Origin: Actinomycetes bacterium
GTDB lineage: Bacteria > Actinomycetota > Acidimicrobiia > Acidimicrobiales > Aldehydirespiratoraceae
Reading direction: 5' to 3'
Assembly (NCBI GenBank): GCA_024276495.1
Contig: JAJRXC010000108.1
Span: 1 to 36,374 of the forward strand
Length of the DNA stretch: 36,374 nucleotides
Below are positions 15,545-21,996 of this stretch, one piece after another (position 1 is the stretch's first letter; the number at the start of each line of letters is the position of its first letter). The notes under the pieces are model-generated. The model was not told the DNA's origin and made no database searches. It was given only the letters and a program-made list of their open reading frames with translations. The position numbers and the translations under genes were made by a program.

Positions 15545-16462
15545 ATGCCGCAGAAGCCCATCCCCGTCCCGACCCTCCACCCGCGAAAGGGTGCGCTGTC
15601 CGTCGCCCTGTGGGCGTTCGGCCTGGCAACGTCGCTGTTCCTCATCGGCATGTGGGGGCGCACCGTCAGCGTCGACTCGGCGACGGTCGAGGAGTCCGCG
15701 CGGGTGGTCATCGACGCCGAACTCGCAACCGAGCGGATCAACTCCTGGTTCGAGGACGGACTCGCGGCGGCCGCCGCCACCGACTCCGAGACCGTGCACG
15801 CGGTCGCCGAGGAGATCCGTGCCACGCCCCAGTACGAAGCCGCGGTCCAGGCGATCATCGCACAGTTCATCGACAGCCTCTTCGCCGTCGACGGTGATGG
15901 GGCCGTCCTCGACCTCGAGGACACGCTGACGCCGCTCGTGCCCATCGTCGTCGCCGAGTTCGAGCAGCGCGATCTCCCGGTCGATCCCGAACGGGTCGAG
16001 AGGGTGCTCGACGCGGCGGCAGCCGTGGAACTCGACGCCGGGGAAGCCGCCTCGGTCGCAGCGGTCGTCGAGGATGCTCGAGTCTTCCTCACCCAGGTCG
16101 TGCTCGTCGCGCTCGCCGCGTTGCTCGTCACGGGGACGATCGCCGTGTACCTGTCCGAAGAGCGCTTCGCGATGGTGCGCACGCTGGCGACGCGCGTCGT
16201 GATGTCGGCACTGTCGTACGCCGTCATCTTCCGGCTGGCGTCCTGGGCGTTGGATCCGACCAGAGGCCGTTCCCCCGTCGCCGGCGGTGGATCGGTCCTG
16301 CTCGGCTCGAACGGGCACGTCTTCGTGTGGCTCGCGTCCGTCGCGGCGGTGATCGCGATCGGTGGCGCGGTGGTCGCTCGACGACGCCGGCAGGCCGCCG
16401 CGCGGTCCACCGCGGCGATCGACACGTCGGACGACGACACCCGCGAGATGGTCGCGGTCTGA
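15545..16462 (+). CDS. Uncharacterised membrane protein with long extracytoplasmic loop
   Basis: 305 residues. A short basic N-terminus is followed by a membrane helix (about 20-38), then a long acidic, Ala-rich, largely helical soluble segment (about 40-175) whose first part (SATVEESARVVIDAELATERIN) looks like a four-helix or coiled-coil sensor region. Two more hydrophobic segments follow near 178-200 and 215-235, and a last one near 258-280 with a basic tail ARRRRQ. Net topology would place the acidic segment outside. No family is recognised. The mRNA appears leaderless. It ends at the convergent 321-base structured gap. Confidence 0.7.
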   Translation: MPQKPIPVPTLHPRKGALSVALWAFGLATSLFLIGMWGRTVSVDSATVEESARVVIDAELATERINSWFEDGLAAAAATDSETVHAVAEEIRATPQYEAAVQAIIAQFIDSLFAVDGDGAVLDLEDTLTPLVPIVVAEFEQRDLPVDPERVERVLDAAAAVELDAGEAASVAAVVEDARVFLTQVVLVALAALLVTGTIAVYLSEERFAMVRTLATRVVMSALSYAVIFRLASWALDPTRGRSPVAGGGSVLLGSNGHVFVWLASVAAVIAIGGAVVARRRRQAAARSTAAIDTSDDDTREMVAV

Positions 16463-16512
16463 GGCCCGGAACGTCTCTCGAGAAATCCGTTCCCTTTCGC
16501 CTGCCCATCGCG

Positions 16513-16518
16513 TAGAGT
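16513..16518 (+). promoter_or_regulatory. Candidate -10 box for a non-coding RNA
   Basis: TAGAGT (TAnnnT) would start a transcript near 16525 that runs through both hairpins. The -35 is weak. Confidence 0.3.
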
Positions 16519-16524
16519 GGGCGG

Positions 16525-16752
16525 CCACGGCGATCCCAACGCGGAGCCTCGGGAAGGGAGGATCCGAACATCGCCGCTACCGGCGCCTCGCTGTGTGCGT
16601 CGCGGCTCGTGACCGGGTCCCCTCCCGGAGACCCACGACCACGCACACGGGGCATCCACCCCGGTAGCGACGGGTTGACTCGCCGAACACGGTCGGCCTG
16701 ACCCGGGCGGCAGGAACGTGATGAGCGACGCACTCCTGCCGCCTCCGACCGT
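16525..16752 (+). ncRNA. Candidate structured non-coding RNA
   Basis: The rod-like element pairs CGCTACCGG (16575-16583) with CCGGTAGCG (16661-16669). Inside it are a 10-pair helix around GTGTGCGT/ACGCACAC (16591-16600 with 16641-16650), a TCGTG/CACGA helix (16607-16611 with 16634-16638) and a CCGGG/CCCGG tip (16613-16617 with 16624-16628). An upstream GGCGAT/ATCGCC pairing (16529-16534 with 16569-16574) may close a further arm. The second hairpin follows. Strand is uncertain; plus is chosen because of the TAGAGT box. It does not match SRP RNA, tmRNA, RNase P or a cobalamin riboswitch as I know them. Confidence 0.4.
16689..16752. terminator. Strong hairpin, possible bidirectional terminator or ncRNA 3' end
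   Basis: ACGGTCGG (16689-16696) pairs with CCGACCGT (16745-16752), and inside it GGCGGCAGGA (16706-16715) pairs perfectly with TCCTGCCGCC (16734-16743). There is no T tract. It lies 31 bases beyond the sulfotransferase stop, so it may end that operon. Confidence 0.5.
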
Positions 16753-16783
16753 TCCCTCCGGATCGATCTCCCCGACGCGAGCA

Positions 16784-17503
16784 TCAGACGATCGAGAACT
16801 CCAGGAGACGCTCGTATAGCGGAACGCATCGATCCCGCAAGGCCACGAGGTCGTCGGACACGGTCGTCGGGCGAGCGGGCGTCGGCTCGAACCCGGTCGT
16901 GGCGTGGAGGCGTGTGTACCAGTGCTCCCCCCAGACACCGTCGTAGGGCTTCGGTCCCGCCGGCCACGACAGCATCACCGGGTCGAACGGCACGCCCAGC
17001 GCGTCGCAGAGTTCCCTGAGCACGTGTTCGGGGTCGTCGAGGACGTTGCGGGAATCCACGACGACGGGCCGGCGGCCGGAAGCGATGATCCGCTCGACGA
17101 TCTGTACCTGGAGGTCGTAGCCGCTGTCGGCCATCGTGGGTGTTCGACCGAGACCCCTCGCGAGGGACGGCAGCATCTCGGAGGGATCGCGGGTGAGGAG
17201 GAAGTTGTCCATCGCATCTACGATCCCGATGTCGATGCCGACGAGGTGGTGCGCCATGTTCTTGTAGAACACGATCGGAGTCCCCCACCGCCCGCGGGTC
17301 ATGGTCTCGACGATCTCGTGGGCGTCGGTCGGCATCGCCTCTACGATCTCGTCGCGCATGGGATGGTCGACACCCGAGACCACGAGGTAGTTCCCGTACA
17401 TCGGCTCGTCCCATACCGTGGTGTCGTCGCGCTGGGCCCAGGCGTACATCATCGCGGTCGAGATGTTGCGCGGCGACGCCCACATGTTGACGATCGTGGT
17501 CAC
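16784..17503 (-). CDS. Sulfotransferase-family protein (P-loop, PAPS-dependent type)
   Basis: 239 residues. The N-terminus VTTIVNMWASPRNISTAMMY contains the 5'-phosphosulfate loop (ASPRNIST, 9-16) of PAPS-dependent sulfotransferases. A second motif region has VVDSRNVLDDPEHVLRELC, resembling the 3'-phosphate-binding stretch. The family transfers a sulfonate group from PAPS to an alcohol or amine; the acceptor is unknown. The GTG start overlaps the aminotransferase stop in a GTGA, so the two are translationally coupled. It is the last gene of the cysDNCQ-type operon, which would make PAPS for it. I recall plant proteins in which this sulfotransferase-like domain is fused to a class IV aminotransferase; that would support a functional link. 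Confidence 0.75.
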   Translation of the reverse strand: MTTIVNMWASPRNISTAMMYAWAQRDDTTVWDEPMYGNYLVVSGVDHPMRDEIVEAMPTDAHEIVETMTRGRWGTPIVFYKNMAHHLVGIDIGIVDAMDNFLLTRDPSEMLPSLARGLGRTPTMADSGYDLQVQIVERIIASGRRPVVVDSRNVLDDPEHVLRELCDALGVPFDPVMLSWPAGPKPYDGVWGEHWYTRLHATTGFEPTPARPTTVSDDLVALRDRCVPLYERLLEFSIV

Positions 17504-18297
17504 GGCGTGTCCTCGGGAGCACCCGCCTCGGCAGCGAAGGCCCGTGCGCGGGCCTCGATCAGCGCGGCGGTGACCGGGCCCGGCGTTCCTGTGCCGATCG
17601 TCCGGCCGTCCACCTCGACGACGGGTGTGAGTCCGCCGTACGTTCCGGTGACGAACGCCTCGTCGGCCGCGTAGACGTCCTCGAGCGTGAAGTCGCGTTC
17701 GCCGGCGGCGATACCCGCCTCGCGGGCGAGCTCGAGGACGAGGGTGCGGGTGATGCCGTTGAGGCAGAACTCCCCGCGCGATGTCCACACCTCGCCCCCC
17801 GTCACGATGAAGAAGTTCGTCGAGTTGCAGGTCGCGACGTGACCGTTCGGATCGAGCATCAGTGCCTCGTCGGCGCCGTCCTCGATCGCTTCGAGGAGCG
17901 CGACCACCTCATGGATCTTCGAGTGGCAGTTCCATCGCTGGTCGATCGTGTCGGGAGGTGGTCGACGGACCCGTGATGTCGCGAGCCGGATGCCGTCGGC
18001 GACCGCGGCGGGGTCCGGCTTCTTGTGTTCGGCGATGATGACGATCGTCGGCCCTCCATCGACCAGGCGCGGATCCTGAAGGGGTGTGTGCTTCCTCCCT
18101 CGCGTGATCATCAGACGCACGTGAGCGTCGGTCGTCATGGTGTTGCGGTCGACGATCTCGTGGAGGAGTTCCGTGATCTCGTCTCGAGATCTCCCGACGT
18201 CCATCCGCACACCTGCCGCCGAGGCGAACAGGCGGTCGAGGTGTCGGTCGAGGTGCACGAAGACGCCTTCGTGGAACCGTCGCTCAGGGAGACCCAT
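17500..18297 (-). pseudogene. Class IV PLP aminotransferase (BCAT/D-amino acid type), N-terminus missing
   Basis: About 265 residues of class IV (branched-chain or D-amino acid) aminotransferase fold. Recognisable parts are HLDRHLDRLFASAAGVRMD, QRWNCHSKIHEVVALLEAI with the PLP Lys, ADEALMLDPNGHVATCNSTNFF, and LNGITRTLVLELAREAGI. Normal family members have roughly 45-60 further N-terminal residues with the DHGxxxGDGVFE strand. Here homology begins only around 18258-18276, and the frame upstream is cysQ read out of phase. ATG 18297 could start a shortened protein (MGLPERRFHEG...), but it would lack the first strands, so activity is doubtful. Its stop overlaps the sulfotransferase start (GTGA). 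Confidence 0.72.
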
Positions 18298-18953
18298 CCG
18301 CCGGCTGCGACGACCAGCGCCGCGCCGGCGGCGAGGTCCCACTCGTGCTTGGGGAGGAGCGTCCACGTAGCGTCGAGGCGCCCCGCAGCGACGAGCGCCA
18401 GCTTGTAGGCGACCGACCCGGTCGGGACGATGTGATGTACCGAACCCTCGAACCGGCTCCACTCACCTCTGCGGACCTCGGAGCGGCTCGCGCACACCGA
18501 TGCGTCCAGGAGGGAGGTGCCCCGCGACGGGCATCGAGCTCCTTCGTACGTCACCCCGACACCGACGGCCCCGACGATCCGTTCACCGGTCGCCGGGTTG
18601 TGGATCCCGCCGGCAACGGCCGTGCCGTCGACCACGAGCCCGATCGAGACCGTCCATTCCGGGATCCCCTCGACGAACTCCCGCGTGCCGTCGATGGGGT
18701 CGACGATCCACACCCTGGATCTTCCGAGTCGATCGCGAGAGTCCGCGGTCTCCTCGGACAGCCAACCGTCGCCGTCCAGCGGAAGCGAACGGCGTAGAGC
18801 GTCGTCGACGGTGACGTCGGCGACGGTGACGGGGTCGTCGCCGTCCTTGTAGGTCGTCGCGAGGTCCCGGTCGCCCAGGCGTGTGAGCACGTCGACGGCG
18901 GTGTCGAGTCCGGCCTCGATTCGAGCCAGATCGTCGTCGATGCCCACGATCAC
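18135..18953 (-). pseudogene. cysQ: CysQ-like 3'(2'),5'-bisphosphate nucleotidase, C-terminus lost at a junction
   Basis: Residues 1 to about 227 are a good inositol-monophosphatase-fold PAP phosphatase: SEET (Glu67/Glu68), WIVDPIDGTREF (Asp85, Asp88) and HEWDLAAGA (Asp206) are the metal ligands. It would convert PAP to AMP and so relieve product inhibition of the sulfotransferase. After GGWVSLSDGS (codon 227, near 18273) similarity ends and the frame continues as low-complexity Ser/Thr/Arg-rich sequence to 18135. Relatives carry about 35-45 more residues. The GTG start overlaps the cysC stop (GTGA). Either a deletion in the organism or an assembly join explains this; the core metal site is intact, so residual activity is possible. 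Confidence 0.72.
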
Positions 18954-19531
18954 CCGATGAGCGACAGGACGGCGGCGGCACCCTCGTCGAGGGTCATCAC
19001 CGAGGTGTCCACGGTGAGGTCGGGATGCTCGGGGGCCTCGTACGGTGCGGAGATCCCGGTGAAATCGGGGACCTCACCGGAGCGAGCCTTCGCGTACAGG
19101 CCCTTGGGGTCTCGCGCCTCGCAGACGGGGAGCGGGGTCGCCAGGTACACCTCGAAGAACGGGATCCCGGCAGCATCGTGTGCGGACCTGACCGCCGCCC
19201 GATCCGCCGAGTACGGGGAGATCACCGGGACGAAGACGGTCAACCCCGCATCAGCCATGAGCCGGGCCGTCTCGCCGACCCTTCGCACGTTCTCGGCCCG
19301 ATCCTCGGGTGTGAAACCGAGGTCGGCGTTGAGACCGTGGCGCAGGTTGTCACCGTCGAGGCAGTACGCAGCACGTCCCGAAGCGACGAGCAGGGCCTCA
19401 CAGCGGAACGCCAGGCTCGACTTGCCGCTCGCCGACAGGCCCGTCATCCAGACGGTGCACCCCTTCCCGGTGATCGACTCCCGGGCGGCCCGATCGGTCT
19501 CGCCCCCGTGCATGCTCACCGCAGGACTCAC
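18950..19531 (-). CDS. cysC: Adenylylsulfate (APS) kinase
   Basis: 193 residues. P-loop GLSASGKSS, then LDGDNLRHGLNADLGFTPED, ENVRRVGE and a KGLYAKAR-x-G stretch are textbook CysC motifs. It phosphorylates APS with ATP to give PAPS. All key residues seem present and the length is usual for a stand-alone APS kinase. GTG 19531 overlaps the cysN stop by four bases (GTGA), and its own stop overlaps the cysQ start in the same way. An internal ATG (MHGGETDRAARES) could be an alternative start. It is the central enzyme of a PAPS-forming operon that lacks any PAPS reductase. Confidence 0.93.
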   Translation of the reverse strand: MSPAVSMHGGETDRAARESITGKGCTVWMTGLSASGKSSLAFRCEALLVASGRAAYCLDGDNLRHGLNADLGFTPEDRAENVRRVGETARLMADAGLTVFVPVISPYSADRAAVRSAHDAAGIPFFEVYLATPLPVCEARDPKGLYAKARSGEVPDFTGISAPYEAPEHPDLTVDTSVMTLDEGAAAVLSLIG

Positions 19532-20793
19532 AGTGCCAACCCACCGATGATCCCGGCACCGACGGTGCGGTTCGTGCCCTCGTCGATGAGGATGAACGAC
19601 CCGGTTTCGCGGTTCTTGCGGTACTCGTCGAAGAAGAGCGGGGCCGTCGTGCGCATCGTGACCCTGCCGATCTCGTTGAGTCCGAGGTCGGTTGCGTCAT
19701 CGACGCGGTGCAGCGTCTCGATGTCGAATCGGTACTGCAGGTCGCGGATGAGCGCCCGGGCGGATCTGGTCGTGTGCTTGATCCCGTACTTGGCTCCGGG
19801 ACGGAGTCGCACCGTCTCGGACATCCAGGTGACGATCGCGTCGATGTCCTGTCCGACCTGCGGGCGATTGTTCGGCCTGCAGATCATGTCGCCGCGCGAG
19901 ACGTCGATGTCGTCCTCGAGGGTGATCGAGACCGAGAGGCCGGCGGGGGCCTCGTCGACGGAGCCCTCGAACGTGTCGATCGACGCGATCGTGGACGAGA
20001 AACCGGACGGGAGGATCATCACCTCGTCACCGGGACGCAGGACACCGGAGGCGATCCTGCCCGCGTAGCCGCGGTAGTCCTGGTGCTCCATCGTGTGCGG
20101 CCGGATGATGTACTGGACGGGGAAGCGAGCGTCGATCAGGTTGCGATCGGACGCCACGTGGATCGTCTCCATCGTCTCGAGCAGGGTCGAACCGTGGTAC
20201 CACGGCATGGCTTCGGACCCCTCGACGACGTTGTCCCCCTCGAGCGCTGAGACCGGGACGAATCGCAGATCGGCGATGTCGAGACGCGCAGCGAAGCTTC
20301 GGAACTCGTCCATGATCTCGTCGTAGACCTTCTGCGAGTAGTCGACGAGGTCCATCTTGTTGACACACAGGACGAGGTGGGGCACCCGCAGCAGCGAGGA
20401 GATGAAGGCGTGACGCTTCGTCTGCTCGAGGACCCCCTTGCGGGCGTCGACGAGGACGAGGGCGATGTCGGCCGTGGAGGCTCCCGTCACCATGTTGCGC
20501 GTGTACTGGACGTGTCCGGGAGTGTCGGCAAGGATGAACTTGCGCTTCGGTGTGGCGAAGTACCGGTACGCCACGTCGATCGTGATCCCCTGCTCACGCT
20601 CGGCCCGAAGCCCGTCGGTGAGCAACGCGAGATCGACGTAGTCCGAGCCGCGACGCCGTGACGCGTCCTCGATCGCCTCGAGCTGATCCTGGAATACCTG
20701 TTTGGTGTCGTACAGGATCCTCCCGATGAGCGTCGACTTGCCGTCGTCGACCGACCCGGTGGTCGCGAGGCGGACGAGTTCCATCTGGTGCAT
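19528..20793 (-). CDS. cysN: Sulfate adenylyltransferase subunit 1 (GTPase subunit)
   Basis: 421 residues, EF-Tu-like. Motifs: GSVDDGKSTLIGRIL (P-loop), REQGITIDVAYRYF (switch I), DTPGHVQYTRNM (G3) and NKMD (G4), then two beta-barrel domains. CysN couples GTP hydrolysis to adenylation of sulfate by CysD. There is no fused CysC domain, since cysC is separate downstream. ATG 20793 overlaps the cysD stop by one base (TGATG). If cysD is truly truncated by its internal TAG, CysN would lack its catalytic partner, and TGATG coupling to cysD would also be lost. Confidence 0.93.
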   Translation of the reverse strand: MHQMELVRLATTGSVDDGKSTLIGRILYDTKQVFQDQLEAIEDASRRRGSDYVDLALLTDGLRAEREQGITIDVAYRYFATPKRKFILADTPGHVQYTRNMVTGASTADIALVLVDARKGVLEQTKRHAFISSLLRVPHLVLCVNKMDLVDYSQKVYDEIMDEFRSFAARLDIADLRFVPVSALEGDNVVEGSEAMPWYHGSTLLETMETIHVASDRNLIDARFPVQYIIRPHTMEHQDYRGYAGRIASGVLRPGDEVMILPSGFSSTIASIDTFEGSVDEAPAGLSVSITLEDDIDVSRGDMICRPNNRPQVGQDIDAIVTWMSETVRLRPGAKYGIKHTTRSARALIRDLQYRFDIETLHRVDDATDLGLNEIGRVTMRTTAPLFFDEYRKNRETGSFILIDEGTNRTVGAGIIGGLAL

Positions 20794-21698
20794 CAGAGGT
20801 ACCCCTCCCGCTTGCGATCCTCCATGGCGGCCTCGGCGGCCCTGTCGTCGGCCCGCGAGGCGCCGCGCTCGGTGATCCTCGTTGCGGACACCTCGGCGAT
20901 GATCTCCTCGACGGTCGCGGCCGTGGATGCGAACGCGCCGGTACAGGACATGTCGCCGACGGTGCGGAACCGGACGGTGGCTTCGAACACGTCCTCGTCG
21001 TCCCTCCGGGTGATGTACCGTGAGTCGGCCATCAGCAACCCGTCGCGCTCGAACACCTTGCGCCGGTGAGCGAAGTACACCTCCGGGAGGTCGATGCCTT
21101 CGCGTGCGATGTACTGCCACACGTCCATCTCCGTCCAGTTGGAGATGGGGAACACGCGGATGTGCTCGCCGTTGCGGTGACGTCCGTTGTAGAGGCTCCA
21201 CAGTTCGGGTCGCTGGTCCTTGGGGTCCTACTGGCCGAACTCGTCCCGGAAGGAGAACACGCGCTCCTTGGCCCGGGCCTTCTCCTCATCGCGACGTGCG
21301 CCTCCGAAGACGGCGTCGAATCGGTTCGCCTCGATCGCCCGCAGGAGCGGTTCGATCTGGAGCCGGTTGCGGGAGGCGTCGGCTCCCGTCTCCTCGACGA
21401 CCCTCCCCTCGTCGATCGCATCCTGCACGGAGGCCACGATGAGGTCCACACCGAGCCGTGCCACGGTCCGATCGCGGAACGCGAGCACTTCGGGGAAGTT
21501 GTGGCCGGTGTCGACGTGCATGACGGGGAACGGGAGGCGGGCCGGGTGGAACGCCTTGACCGCGAGGCGGAGGAGGAGCGCGGAGTCCTTCCCTCCGGAG
21601 AAGAGGAGGACCGGCCGCTCCGACTCCGCGACGGCCTCCCTGATGATGTGGATGGACTCCGACTCGAGCGCGTCGAGGTGCGTGATCTGATAGCTCAC
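20793..21698 (-). pseudogene. cysD: Sulfate adenylyltransferase subunit 2 with an in-frame TAG at codon 157
   Basis: 301 codons from GTG 21698, the normal CysD length (about 300). Family parts are all present: LLFSGGKDSALLLRLAVKAF (PP-loop), HVDTGHNFPE, GGARRDEEKARAKERVFSFR and, beyond the stop, RVFPISNWTEMDVWQYIAREG. The TAG at 21228-21230 falls in FGQ-TAG-DPKDQRPELW, where relatives have Trp, so one base (TGG to TAG) explains it. The reading frame continues intact on both sides. Either a real nonsense mutation or a base-call error; nothing else is damaged. TACGAT lies 7 bases before the start, the leaderless pattern. It is the first gene of the operon. Confidence 0.9.
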
Positions 21699-21996
21699 GG
21701 CGTGAATCGTAGCCGTGCCGGTGTCCGGCGGGACGGTGGGCGGTTCCGGCGGCGTCGGGTCGATGCATCGACCACGGCCGCTGCCACCTCGCGGGGTGGA
21801 GCCGCGCTCACTCCCGTTTCGAAGAGGGCCGATGTGCCCCTCCGGCGCCGGTGATCGACGAGTACGGTTGACGGTGAAGGTGTCGGCGTGCCGGGGGTGG
21901 AGCGTCTCGATGGACGGCGTTGTCGCGATGTCCGCCCCGTGCGCACCGGTCGGTCGCCGAACGTGCGACGAGGGATCCTGGGAGGGGATGAACGGT
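21699..21996. other. Divergent intergenic region between cysD and the protease
   Basis: 298 bases with no convincing gene. It holds the cysD -10 and, on the plus strand, a TACGGT at 21863-21868 that could be the protease -10, giving a leader of about 120 bases. No operator-like palindrome was recognised. Confidence 0.45.
21706..21711 (-). promoter_or_regulatory. -10 box of the cysD operon (leaderless)
   Basis: TACGAT on the minus strand, 7 bases before GTG 21698. No clear -35 is seen. Confidence 0.5.

Larger units (their letters stand above)
16463..16783. other. 321-base convergent gap with nested stem-loops
   Basis: No protein-coding frame is convincing here. It holds a TAGAGT box (16513-16518, plus strand), a long rod-like hairpin (16575-16669) and a second strong hairpin (16689-16752). 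These are described as separate entries. Confidence 0.6.

Noticed and set aside
16525-16752. SRP RNA, RNase P RNA, tmRNA or cobalamin riboswitch
   Set aside because: GGGAAGGGAGG near 16550 and GGAGACCCAC near 16627 recall SRP and cobalamin or RNase P segments, but the required neighbouring motifs (the GGAA-loop SRP helix, CCCGCnACUGU, the P4 core) are absent.
21228-21230. Programmed recoding of UAG (pyrrolysine or suppression) in cysD
   Set aside because: The position is Trp in relatives, there is no downstream recoding element, and no reason for an unusual residue there; mutation or sequencing error is simpler.
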